14,879 bases of DNA from an uncultured Polaribacter sp. (GTDB lineage: Bacteria > Bacteroidota > Bacteroidia > Flavobacteriales > Flavobacteriaceae): contig CAJXAS010000022.1 in the NCBI GenBank assembly GCA_913050305.1, positions 1 to 14,879 of the forward strand, read 5' to 3'. The position numbers and the translations under genes were made by a program. The notes under the pieces are model-generated. The model made no database searches. It worked only from the letters and a program-made list of their open reading frames with translations, and was not told the DNA's origin. This document shows, piece by piece, positions 1 through 6,357 of the stretch; positions within the stretch are counted from its first letter, which is position 1; each line of letters begins with the position of its first letter.

Positions 1-89
1 GAAAAAATAGAAGAACTAGAATTGTGATTTTACCAAATTTAGATAAATTCTTTGCAATTTTAGCGGGTGAAACCGAACTAAAAAATTAG
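1..89 (+). CDS. 3' end of an OmpA-family outer-membrane/peptidoglycan-associated protein (partial)
   Basis: The frame beginning at base 3 is open from the window edge to a TAG at 87-89 and encodes about 28 residues starting N-R-R-T-R-I-V-I-L-P, then L-D-K-F-F. An NRRT-R/E-hydrophobic stretch followed by P-x-L-D is how OmpA/MotB-type peptidoglycan-binding domains of Bacteroidota proteins usually end; the arginines belong to the motif that contacts the diaminopimelate part of peptidoglycan. The catalytic-free binding domain proper lies outside the window, so this is family recognition from a C-terminal tail only. A strong hairpin terminator follows 23 nt after the stop, consistent with the end of a transcription unit. 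Length, signal peptide and any N-terminal domain cannot be judged here. Confidence 0.6.
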   Translation, partial: KNRRTRIVILPNLDKFFAILAGETELKN

Positions 90-112
90 TAAGTAAACGT
101 ACTTAAATTTAT

Positions 113-142
113 AAAATGCGCTACATATAGCGCATTTTTTTT
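113..142 (+). terminator. Rho-independent terminator after the OmpA-like gene
   Basis: A perfect 11-bp inverted repeat (113-123 pairs with 128-138) encloses a CATA loop and has a GC-containing core (TGCGC/GCGCA). It runs into a T tract ending at 142. It lies 23 nt after the stop at 89 and insulates the following kdsB transcript. Confidence 0.85.
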
Positions 143-204
143 GTCTCCGTTTTAAATATTTGTAGTAATTAATAATTTGTTAAACTATAATTAGAAAGTC
201 TAGA

Positions 205-234
205 TTAACGGTATTTATTTAAATATTACCTTTG
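205..234 (+). promoter_or_regulatory. Bacteroidota-type promoter for kdsB
   Basis: TACCTTTG at 227-234 matches the Bacteroidota -7 consensus TAnnTTTG. A TTA at 205-207 stands 19 nt upstream where the consensus -33 element is TTG. The predicted start of transcription is near 241, leaving a leader of about 13 nt before the ATG at 254. It was assigned by pattern only. Confidence 0.55.
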
Positions 235-253
235 AAACTTATAAAATGTATTT

Positions 254-985
254 ATGAAAATTATTGCGATGATTCCCGCACGCTACAGTGCATCTCGTTT
301 TCCTGGTAAACTAATGAAAGATTTAGGTGGTAAAACAGTTATTTTAAGAACTTTTGAGGCTGCTTTAAGTACTAATTTGTTTGATGAAGTCTATGTTGTC
401 ACAGATTCGGAAATTATTCAAAAGAACATTGCAGATGCTGGTGGAAATGTAATTATGAGTAAAACTGCGCACGAATGCGGTTCTGATAGAATTGCAGAAG
501 CTGTAGAGTTTTTAAATGCGGACATTGTAATTAACGTGCAAGGAGATGAGCCTTTTATAGATAAAACATCACTATCTCAGTTAATTGAAGTCTTTAAAGA
601 GGATGTAAATAAAGAGATAGATTTAGCTTCTTTAAAAGTAGAAATTACAGACTTAGAAGATATCGAGAATCCAAATAATGTAAAAGTAATTACAGATGTA
701 AATAACTTGGCAATTTATTTTTCTAGAAGTGTAATTCCGTTTCACAGAGATAAAGGTATTTCTGTAAAATACTACAAACATAAAGGAGTGTACGCTTTTA
801 GAAAGCAGGCGCTATTAGATTTTTATAAAACACCCATGACGCCTCTGGAGGCATCAGAGAAAATAGAAGCAATTAGGTATCAAGAAATTGGAAAAAAGAT
901 TAAAATGGTAGAAACTGCCGTCGAATCCATTGGTATAGATACCCCAGAAGATTTAGAGAAAGCAAAAAAATACTTAAACTTTTAA
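254..985 (+). CDS. kdsB: 3-deoxy-manno-octulosonate cytidylyltransferase (CMP-Kdo synthetase)
   Basis: KdsB activates Kdo with CTP to give CMP-Kdo and pyrophosphate in the cytoplasm; CMP-Kdo is the donor for the inner core of lipopolysaccharide. The 243-residue protein has the normal family length. It opens with the nucleotide-binding signature I-P-A-R-Y-x-A-S-R-F-P-G-K (residues 7-19), then T-A-H-E-C-G-S-D-R (71-79) and the metal-binding N-V-Q-G-D-E-P (94-100, with D98). It ends with the typical I-D-T-P-E-D-L segment. The ATG at 254 sits about 13 nt behind a predicted promoter and gives the exact family N-terminus. The HAD phosphatase gene starts 2 nt after its stop, so the two are probably one transcript. 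Nothing looks truncated or unusual. Confidence 0.96.
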   Translation: MKIIAMIPARYSASRFPGKLMKDLGGKTVILRTFEAALSTNLFDEVYVVTDSEIIQKNIADAGGNVIMSKTAHECGSDRIAEAVEFLNADIVINVQGDEPFIDKTSLSQLIEVFKEDVNKEIDLASLKVEITDLEDIENPNNVKVITDVNNLAIYFSRSVIPFHRDKGISVKYYKHKGVYAFRKQALLDFYKTPMTPLEASEKIEAIRYQEIGKKIKMVETAVESIGIDTPEDLEKAKKYLNF

Positions 986-987
986 AA

Positions 988-1680
988 ATGTTTGAAGATA
1001 TTAAGGTAATTGCTTTTGATGCAGATGATACTTTGTGGACAAATGAAACATATTTCAGAGAGGCTGAAGAGACTTTTGCAATATTGCTCTCTAAGTATGA
1101 GACCAAAAATAAGATAGATCAAGAGCTGTTTAAAACAGAAATTAAAAATTTAGAGATTTATGGCTATGGAGTAAAAGGTTTTGTGCTGTCTATGATAGAG
1201 TGTGCATTAACACTTTCTAATTATAAATTGCCACAAGAAACAATAGAAAAAATACTAGATATTGGTAAAGATATGTTAGAGAAACCAATAGAACTTTTAG
1301 ACGGAGTAGAAGAGGTTTTAAAAGATTTACAAGGCAAGTATCGCTTAATTGTAGCTACAAAAGGAGATTTACTAGACCAGGAAAGAAAATTAGAGAAATC
1401 TAACCTTTTGCAATATTTTCATCATGTAGAGGTGATGAGTGACAAAAAAGAGAAAGACTATTTAAAATTAGTGAAGCATTTAGACATAGTACCTTCACAA
1501 TTCTTAATGATTGGAAACTCTCTAAAGTCAGACGTTTTACCTCTTTTAAATATAAATGCAAGTGCAATACATGTTCCTTTTCATACCACTTGGGTTCATG
1601 AAGAAATTCCTGAAGAAGACCAACAAAAATTAGATTATAGAACTTTAGTAAATATCAAGGAACTTATAGCGCTCATTTAA
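988..1680 (+). CDS. HAD-superfamily hydrolase (YjjG/YigB-like phosphatase)
   Basis: This is a 230-residue cytoplasmic HAD phosphatase. All four HAD motifs are visible: motif I D-A-D-D-T (D11 nucleophile, D13 acid/base, T15), motif II threonine T124 in V-A-T-K-G, motif III lysine around K153-K156, and motif IV I-G-N-S-L-K-S-D-V (175-183, acidic residue D182). The helical insert between motifs I and II is the type I cap seen in haloacid-dehalogenase, FMN and nucleotide phosphatases. It lies 2 nt behind kdsB. A Kdo-8-phosphate phosphatase (KdsC) role is tempting, but KdsC is shorter and lacks a cap domain, so this is not KdsC. The substrate cannot be read from the sequence. Confidence 0.88.
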   Translation: MFEDIKVIAFDADDTLWTNETYFREAEETFAILLSKYETKNKIDQELFKTEIKNLEIYGYGVKGFVLSMIECALTLSNYKLPQETIEKILDIGKDMLEKPIELLDGVEEVLKDLQGKYRLIVATKGDLLDQERKLEKSNLLQYFHHVEVMSDKKEKDYLKLVKHLDIVPSQFLMIGNSLKSDVLPLLNINASAIHVPFHTTWVHEEIPEEDQQKLDYRTLVNIKELIALI

Positions 1681-1690
1681 ATAAATAAGC

Positions 1691-1698
1691 TAACTTTG
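1691..1698 (+). promoter_or_regulatory. -7 promoter element (TAnnTTTG) ahead of the 86-codon gene
   Basis: TAACTTTG matches the Bacteroidota -7 consensus exactly and is 23 nt upstream of the ATG at 1722, inferring a leader of about 17 nt. No TTG is found at the ideal -33 distance, so the match is partial. Confidence 0.4.
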
Positions 1699-1721
1699 CA
1701 CTTTTAAAATTAAAATATATT

Positions 1722-1982
1722 ATGGCTAGCATAAAAAACTTAAAAAAAGATATCAATTATACATTAGGTGATATTATCGGTTTTGTAACTGAAAAAGTAG
1801 ATCCTAAAGGAGATAATAAAGAGGTAGAAGCAATTATAGATGAAACTATAAATACTTTTGATGCTTTAATTGCAAAAATTAACCAGAAAGGTGTTGAGAA
1901 CAAAAAGGCGCATTACCAGGGTGTAAGTGCAGATTTAGAAGCTAAAGCAGGTGAGTTAGTTGCTAAAATTAACAAGCTTTAA
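1722..1982 (+). CDS. Small conserved-type protein of unknown function (86 aa)
   Basis: I do not recognise a named function. The product is a soluble, charged, probably all-helical protein with no signal peptide, membrane segment or cysteine. It starts M-A-S-I-K-N-L-K-K-D-I-N-Y and ends with lysine-rich amphipathic helices; residues about 38-60 and 66-86 look like two helices of a bundle. The gene has its own -7 element, an ATG with an AT-rich leader, and a very good terminator after the stop. Together these support a real, separately expressed gene. Its even codon use and abundance of K, A and E resemble highly expressed small proteins, but expression is an inference. I recall similar small proteins of unknown function in other Flavobacteriia. 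Confidence 0.8.
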   Translation: MASIKNLKKDINYTLGDIIGFVTEKVDPKGDNKEVEAIIDETINTFDALIAKINQKGVENKKAHYQGVSADLEAKAGELVAKINKL

Positions 1983-2012
1983 TTTTAACATTTTTTAAAC
2001 ATTTTTTTAACT

Positions 2013-2042
2013 ACCATCAACTTACAGTTGATGGTTTTTTTT
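2013..2042 (+). terminator. Rho-independent terminator after the 86-codon gene
   Basis: A perfect 10-bp stem (2013-2022 with 2026-2035, ACCATCAACT/AGTTGATGGT) has a three-base loop and is followed by an uninterrupted T tract to 2042. It begins 30 nt after the stop at 1982. Confidence 0.88.
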
Positions 2043-2044
2043 AT

Positions 2045-2052
2045 TAGCTTTG
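2045..2052 (+). promoter_or_regulatory. -7 promoter element ahead of the 64-codon gene
   Basis: TAGCTTTG matches TAnnTTTG. It lies 3 nt beyond the T tract of the preceding terminator and 54 nt before the ATG at 2107. The only TTG nearby upstream (2028-2030) is 14 nt away, too close for a normal -33 spacing, so this is a weak call. Confidence 0.3.
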
Positions 2053-2106
2053 ATTTGTTATACGAATTACGTCATTTGTGCGTTATGATTATTAAATATT
2101 AAATTT

Positions 2107-2301
2107 ATGGCTAGAGCAATGTTCGAGTATACAAAGACTATTCTAAAGAAAGTTAGTTTTAATTCCGATTTGTTTTGTAAAGAATTAAAAAAAAGTTTAG
2201 ACACTTTGTTGCCTTATGAGATAGAAGAATTAACAATTTGGCTAAAAAGTTTTATTGAAAATAAACCAGAGTTATCTATATGTATGACTTTTCTTAAATA
2301 A
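2107..2301 (+). CDS. Small conserved-type protein of unknown function (64 aa)
   Basis: The 64-residue product begins M-A-R-A-M-F-E-Y-T-K-T-I-L-K-K-V-S-F and contains F-C-K-E-L-K-K (residues 23-29) and L-L-P-Y-E-I-E-E-L (33-41). It has no signal peptide or membrane span and looks helical, with two cysteines (C24 and C59) that do not form a metal-binding pair. I recall close relatives of this short protein, with the same start and the L-P-Y-E-I-E/D-E-L core, as hypothetical proteins across Flavobacteriia, which argues for a real gene. It is flanked by a terminator on each side, so it is probably monocistronic. No function can be assigned. Confidence 0.75.
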   Translation: MARAMFEYTKTILKKVSFNSDLFCKELKKSLDTLLPYEIEELTIWLKSFIENKPELSICMTFLK

Positions 2302-2302
2302 A

Positions 2303-2327
2303 AAAAAGAGGCATTCGCCTCCTTTTT
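2303..2327. terminator. Bidirectional terminator between convergent genes
   Basis: A 5-bp GC-rich stem GAGGC/GCCTC (2308-2312 with 2317-2321) has an ATTC loop, with an A tract on the left and a T tract on the right that can extend the stem past one bulged C. Each strand reads hairpin then U-run. It separates the 64-codon gene (stop at 2301) from the minus-strand Spy-like gene (stop at 2350). Confidence 0.75.
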
Positions 2328-2349
2328 AGTTTTAAGAAATAACTGTACG

Positions 2350-2805
2350 CTATTCTCTATTTTTTCTCCCTTTTCCATATTTACGCATTAATTCCCTAGC
2401 AAACTCTCTTTCTGAAAGATAGAGTTTCATTACTTTTTTATAGGATATAAATACAGTTACTTTAGAGATAAAAATTTCTTTTTTTTCGTTCATCTTCTTG
2501 TCTAAAGCTACTTTTAATAGTACTAATTTTTTTGCTTCAGATTCTTTTAAACTTCTCAAATCTCCAACTTCTTTTATTTTATTTTTAAATTCAGATCTAA
2601 TTTTCATTTTAGAAAAATCTAATTCCTCTTGATATTTGTGATATAGAGGCCAAAATTGATGTGCCTCAATAGCGCTTAGTTTAAGTTCTTGTGTAAGATA
2701 AGCAACTTTTAAGGCTTTAATCTTGTCTCTACTTTCCTTGTTATGTTGTCCAAAAGAGTGAAAACAAATAAGAAATAGCGTTAAAATTATGATATATTTT
2801 TTCAT
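2350..2805 (-). CDS. Secreted Spy/CpxP-like protein, last gene of the ECF sigma unit
   Basis: The start was taken at the ATG at 2805, giving 151 residues. This begins exactly with a signal peptide (M-K-K-Y, hydrophobic stretch 4-16, then S-F-G-Q at 17-20 as the probable cleavage site). An ATG 15 nt upstream would place five polar residues before it and overlap the preceding stop. The mature part is lysine- and glutamate-rich and helical, with L-S-A-I-E-A-H-Q-F-W-P-L-Y near residues 43-55. That LSxxEAxxFWPxY pattern is typical of small periplasmic Bacteroidota proteins encoded beside ECF sigma factors and related in style to Spy/CpxP/ZraP chaperone-sensors. The upstream stop ends 1 nt before this start, so translation is probably coupled. 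A role in sensing envelope damage is inference from family and position. Confidence 0.78.
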   Translation of the reverse strand: MKKYIIILTLFLICFHSFGQHNKESRDKIKALKVAYLTQELKLSAIEAHQFWPLYHKYQEELDFSKMKIRSEFKNKIKEVGDLRSLKESEAKKLVLLKVALDKKMNEKKEIFISKVTVFISYKKVMKLYLSEREFARELMRKYGKGRKNRE

Positions 2806-2806
2806 G

Positions 2807-3349
2807 TTAATAGTTTTCATTGAGCAGATAGTTTTCTTCTGAGTAAATCATATATTCTTCAATTTCATCGTTTCTCAGCTCGGTTAAAGTAAAATTATTT
2901 TCATTAGAGATTTCACTACGCAGTAAAGCAGCAAAATCTTCTTTAGACAATTCATTGGAGTTTTCTAAAATCCAGTTTTCTATATCGGTTTCTCCAATTG
3001 TATTAAAATTAATTTCTGAATCATTTGAAGAGGTGAAATAATTAATACTTAAAAACAATGCTACAGATGCTACAGCGGCAGCAGGAATGTATTTTAAGAA
3101 TTTACTTTTTAAAGAAATAACTTTTACCTCTTTTTTAAATCTTATTTTTTTAAGAATTGATTTTTCTACGGTTTGAAAATAATTTTCAGGAACGGAAAAG
3201 CCAGTTTTTTCTGGAAGTTCTTTTTCTATAAAAAAAGACGTGAGGCGATCATCAGCAGTATTAAAATAATCTTTAGGTACAGAAAAACCTGTGCTATTCT
3301 GTAGCACCGATTTTAAAAACGCTTCGCTTTTATTTGTTTCCTGTTTCAT
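2807..3349 (-). CDS. Single-pass membrane protein, candidate anti-sigma factor
   Basis: This is a 180-residue protein between an ECF sigma gene and a Spy-like gene. It has one clear membrane span (about 86-104, I-P-A-A-A-V-A-S-V-A-L-F-L), preceded by a basic stretch (67-85), so the N-terminal half should be cytoplasmic and the acidic C-terminal half periplasmic. The cytoplasmic half carries a short tandem motif, T-G-F-S-V-P-K-D-Y-F-N-T at 20-31 and T-G-F-S-V-P-E-N-Y-F-Q-T at 49-60, spaced 29 residues apart. No zinc-binding HxxxCxxC of ZAS anti-sigma factors is present. Its position 32 nt after the sigma gene is the classic place for a cognate anti-sigma factor, but the assignment rests on context and topology only. 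Confidence 0.72.
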   Translation of the reverse strand: MKQETNKSEAFLKSVLQNSTGFSVPKDYFNTADDRLTSFFIEKELPEKTGFSVPENYFQTVEKSILKKIRFKKEVKVISLKSKFLKYIPAAAVASVALFLSINYFTSSNDSEINFNTIGETDIENWILENSNELSKEDFAALLRSEISNENNFTLTELRNDEIEEYMIYSEENYLLNENY

Positions 3350-3381
3350 CTTATTGTTAGACCTTAATTTTTATTAAAGGT

Positions 3382-3930
3382 TTAATTTAATTTATTTTTT
3401 ATATAACTTTCTATCTTCTTAACTGCGTGAAAATAAGAGGCTTTCAATGCACCAACGGAAGTTCCTAGTATCTCAGAAATTTCAGTATACTTTATGTTAT
3501 CAAAGTATTTCATATTAAAAACTAATTGCTGTTTTTGTGGTAATGTAGCAATGGCTTTTTGTAAAATTTCTTGAATTTCTTCTCCAGTAAAATAAACATC
3601 ATTTTCTAAGGTATTAACTAAGTATTCCTGCACTTCAGCGATGTCTACCTTTTTCTCTTTTGCGCGTTTATTTATGAAAGTAATTGCTTCATTTGTGGCA
3701 ATTCTATACATCCAAGAAAACAATTTACTTTCTTGATTAAATTTGCCTATATTTTTGTAAATTTTTATGAAGGTATTTTGTAAAACATCATCTGTATCAT
3801 CATGAGAGGTTACAATTTTCCGAACATGCCAATACAAACGCTCTTTGTAAAGAGAAATTAATTCTCTAAAGGCTTTTTCTCTTGTTTGAACATTTATTAG
3901 TTGTTCTATCAAAACAGTTTCATCCCTCAA
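3382..3930 (-). CDS. ECF-type RNA polymerase sigma factor (sigma-70 family)
   Basis: The 182-residue protein has the two-domain layout of group 4 sigma factors. Region 2 (about 21-92) includes D-D-V-L-Q-N-T-F-I-K-I-Y (47-58) and F-S-W-M-Y-R-I-A-T-N (71-80), the core-polymerase and -10 recognition helices. Region 4 (about 123-176) includes L-P-Q-K-Q-Q-L-V-F-N-M-K-Y (130-142) and a helix-turn-helix around Y148-A170. There is no region 1 or 3, as expected. It is first in a three-gene unit with the membrane protein and the Spy-like protein. I found no clear TAnnTTTG element upstream, which would fit self-directed or alternative promoter use but does not prove it. The target regulon is unknown. 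Confidence 0.93.
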   Translation of the reverse strand: MRDETVLIEQLINVQTREKAFRELISLYKERLYWHVRKIVTSHDDTDDVLQNTFIKIYKNIGKFNQESKLFSWMYRIATNEAITFINKRAKEKKVDIAEVQEYLVNTLENDVYFTGEEIQEILQKAIATLPQKQQLVFNMKYFDNIKYTEISEILGTSVGALKASYFHAVKKIESYIKNKLN

Positions 3931-3992
3931 GTAACTTACTTTTTTAGTTAGACAAAATGTTTTTCGAAAGGTTTAAAGTATTTTTAAACTAT

Positions 3993-5435
3993 TTATTTCC
4001 TAGCTTTTGAATATCCAAATAAACGTTTTTGTTTAATAATTTCAGGAATACCTTTTGGCAACATTGCTTCCCAGCCATCCTCTCCATCCCTTACCATTTT
4101 TAAGACAGTTCTTGAGAAAATATCTAAGATTTCAGGATCAAAATCATCAATGTTTACAAGTTTCCCGTTATTTTTAAAGAATTTATAAAGCTCTTTTACT
4201 CTTGGGTGTACTTTTAAGTTTTCACTATTAATTAGAGTATTAGAAGGTTGGTCATGATAAGGATACATGTATACTTTTAAATCTCTATAGAAAAGTTTAC
4301 CAAATGCTTCTAAAATTCCACCACTTAGGTTGCGATAGTATTTTTCATCAAAAATTTGAATAAGATTATAAACTCCCATTGCAATTCCCATTCTTTCTTT
4401 GGTAAATTCACTAAAATATTCTACCAATTTAAAATATTGTTGAAAATTGGTAATCATAACATTTTGCCCAAGAGAACAAAGTAATTCTGCTCTATCTAAG
4501 AAATCTCTTTCATTAATTTTCCCTTCAGCTGAAAGATTACTTAATGTAATTTCAAAAATAACCTGTGTATTTTCTTCTTTTACTTTCTTTTCTTTTAAAA
4601 ATAGCTTTTTAGACTTTTCGTACATGTCCATATTTACCTTAGTTACAGGTCTAAAACTACCTCTTAAAGCCAATATGTTTTTTTTGTACAATACTTGCGC
4701 GGGTAGTAAGTTATTTCCGTCAGGTCCAAACATTACTGCATTTGTCATTCCGTTTTTAAGTAATTGCAAACTCATTAAACGATTGTCTACATACATAAAG
4801 CGAGGTCCAGAAAAATTAATCATGTCAATTTCCAACTGGTCATTACTTAAATTGTCATATAAAGATTTTACCAATTCTTTTGGATTGTCATTTAGGTAAA
4901 ATGCCCCATATATTAAGTTAACGCCTAACTTACCAAGTGTTTCTTGTTGTAGTCTAGCATCTGTTTCTTTAAAACGGATGTGTACAATAATTTCATTATA
5001 TTCTTCTAAAGGATCTAATTGAAAACGAATACCAATCCAACCATGCCCTTTAAATTTCTTTGCAAAATCAATGGTCGTTACGGTGTTTGCGTAACTAAAA
5101 AATAATTTATCTGGATGTTTAGATCTACTTAAACGATCTTCCATTAAATCGATTTCGTGCCTAAGCATTTTTTTAAGACGTGGCTGTGTTACGTAACGCT
5201 TATCTTCTTCAATACCGTAAATAGCATCAGAAAAATCCTTATCGTAAGCACTCATTGCTTTTGCAATAGTACCAGAAGCGGCACCAGATCTAAAGAAATT
5301 ACGAGCAGTTTCTTGACCTGCGCCAATTTCAGCAAAAGTTCCGTAAATATCTGAGTTTAAATTAATTCTAAGTGCTTTACTTTTTGTTGTAGGTGCACTC
5401 GTTATTTCTTGATCTCCTTTTAAAGAAACTGACAT
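3993..5435 (-). CDS. Conserved protein of unknown function (480 aa)
   Basis: I recognise this as a conserved family but know no established function; relatives in databases carry inconsistent names. The 480-residue protein has no signal peptide and no membrane span, so it should be cytoplasmic. The most striking segment is F-A-E-I-G-A-G-Q-E (34-42) followed by R-N-F-F-R-S-G-A-A-S-G-T-I-A-K (45-59) and S-A-Y-D-K-D-F-S-D-A-I-Y-G (62-74). It has the look of a substrate- or nucleotide-handling loop rich in small residues. A second conserved-looking block lies near the C-terminus (M-L-P-K-G-I-P-E-I-I, then R-L-F-G-Y). The gene stands alone: 62 nt separate it from the upstream-lying sigma gene, and it has its own well-formed promoter. 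Confidence 0.85.
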   Translation of the reverse strand: MSVSLKGDQEITSAPTTKSKALRINLNSDIYGTFAEIGAGQETARNFFRSGAASGTIAKAMSAYDKDFSDAIYGIEEDKRYVTQPRLKKMLRHEIDLMEDRLSRSKHPDKLFFSYANTVTTIDFAKKFKGHGWIGIRFQLDPLEEYNEIIVHIRFKETDARLQQETLGKLGVNLIYGAFYLNDNPKELVKSLYDNLSNDQLEIDMINFSGPRFMYVDNRLMSLQLLKNGMTNAVMFGPDGNNLLPAQVLYKKNILALRGSFRPVTKVNMDMYEKSKKLFLKEKKVKEENTQVIFEITLSNLSAEGKINERDFLDRAELLCSLGQNVMITNFQQYFKLVEYFSEFTKERMGIAMGVYNLIQIFDEKYYRNLSGGILEAFGKLFYRDLKVYMYPYHDQPSNTLINSENLKVHPRVKELYKFFKNNGKLVNIDDFDPEILDIFSRTVLKMVRDGEDGWEAMLPKGIPEIIKQKRLFGYSKARK

Positions 5436-5458
5436 AAATTGATTTTTATACTATTCAA

Positions 5459-5490
5459 CAAATGTAATGAATTAGTGTGCCATCAGTCAA
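5459..5490 (-). promoter_or_regulatory. Bacteroidota-type promoter for the 480-aa gene
   Basis: On the minus strand this reads TTG (5490-5488), 21 nt, then TACATTTG (5466-5459). That is a full match to the TTG-N17-23-TAnnTTTG consensus. The predicted start of transcription is near 5452, about 17 nt before the ATG at 5435. This is the best promoter in the window. Confidence 0.7.
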
Positions 5491-5499
5491 TTTTTATCT

Positions 5500-5507
5500 T
5501 ATTTTTG
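5500..5507 (+). promoter_or_regulatory. -7 promoter element facing the metallo-hydrolase gene
   Basis: TATTTTTG matches TAnnTTTG and points rightward, back to back with the minus-strand promoter at 5459-5490. No -33 TTG is present at the expected distance (nearest is TTA at 5472-5474). Transcription would begin within a few bases of the ATG at 5513, so a leaderless transcript is possible if the element is real. Confidence 0.35.
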
Positions 5508-5512
5508 TTTCA

Positions 5513-6295
5513 ATGAATATTGATAAAAAACTATTAAAAATTACGTTCTTAGGAACAGGAACCTCACAAGGGGTTCCTATGATAGCTAGTAATCATCCTG
5601 TTTGTCTATCTACAGATACCAAAGACAAGCGCTTGAGGTCTTCTATTTTAATTTCTTGGGATGATAAAACGGTTGTGATTGATTGTGGTCCAGATTTTAG
5701 ACAGCAAATGTTGAGAGAAAATGTACAGCTAGTAAACGCAGTTCTATTTACCCATGAGCATTCAGATCATACAGCTGGTTTGGATGATTTACGCCCTTTT
5801 TGCTATAAAATAGGAGAGATGCCTATTTTTTTAAGTAAAATAACATTAGATAGTTTAGAACAACGTTTTCAATATATATTTTCTCAAGAAAATAGATATC
5901 CTGGTGCACCAAGTGTGCAGCCAAATATAATAGAAAAAACTCCTTTTTCTTTACTCGGTTTAAAAACAACGCCTATCCAAGTAATGCATGGTAACTTGCC
6001 TATTTTAGGATATAGAATTCAAAATATTGCCTATTTAACAGATGTAAAAACGATTCCTATTGAAGAAAAGGAAAAATTAAGAAATTTAGATATTTTGATT
6101 GTAAATGCCTTAAGAATAGAAGCGCATCCTACTCATTTTAATTTACAAGAAGCACTCGATTTTATTGAGGAAATACAACCTAAAAGAGCTTATTTCACCC
6201 ACATAAGCCATAAGTTAGGTTTTCATGAAGAAGTTTCTAGAAAATTGCCGAAGAACGTTTTTCTAGCTTTTGACGGCTTAAAAATAGACGCCTAA
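5513..6295 (+). CDS. MBL-fold metallo-hydrolase (PhnP-like)
   Basis: This is a metallo-beta-lactamase-fold hydrolase of 260 residues; the PhnP/RNase Z side of the family cleaves phosphodiester bonds with two metal ions. The N-terminus has the expected first strand and glycine loop (T-F-L-G-T-G-T-S-Q-G-V-P, 11-22) and K-R-L-R-S-S (39-44). The metal signature H-E-H-S-D-H is at 81-86, the later aspartate lies in L-T-D-V-K, and the C-terminal histidines in F-T-H-I-S-H. The start was set at ATG 5513, because a GTG at 5477 would add 12 residues that do not belong to the fold and would begin inside the opposite-strand promoter. No phn genes are nearby, so the true substrate is open. Cytoplasmic. Confidence 0.88.
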   Translation: MNIDKKLLKITFLGTGTSQGVPMIASNHPVCLSTDTKDKRLRSSILISWDDKTVVIDCGPDFRQQMLRENVQLVNAVLFTHEHSDHTAGLDDLRPFCYKIGEMPIFLSKITLDSLEQRFQYIFSQENRYPGAPSVQPNIIEKTPFSLLGLKTTPIQVMHGNLPILGYRIQNIAYLTDVKTIPIEEKEKLRNLDILIVNALRIEAHPTHFNLQEALDFIEEIQPKRAYFTHISHKLGFHEEVSRKLPKNVFLAFDGLKIDA

Positions 6296-6357
6296 ATTTT
6301 CGATAACTGTGTCCGTAATTAAAACTTATTTTTGGCTTTATAGACTAATTAAACAAT

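Noticed and set aside
988..1680. Kdo-8-phosphate phosphatase (KdsC) because the HAD gene follows kdsB
   Set aside because: KdsC is a cap-less HAD protein of about 170-190 residues; this protein is 230 residues with a helical cap insertion between motifs I and II.
3971..3989. GTTTAAA/TTTAAAC hairpin between the sigma gene and the 480-aa gene
   Set aside because: Only seven A/T-rich pairs and no U run on the minus strand after it, so it is not a credible terminator.
4447..4899. 150-codon open frame on the plus strand inside the 480-aa gene
   Set aside because: It lies entirely antisense to a well-supported conserved gene, its product has no recognisable features and there is no promoter in front of it.
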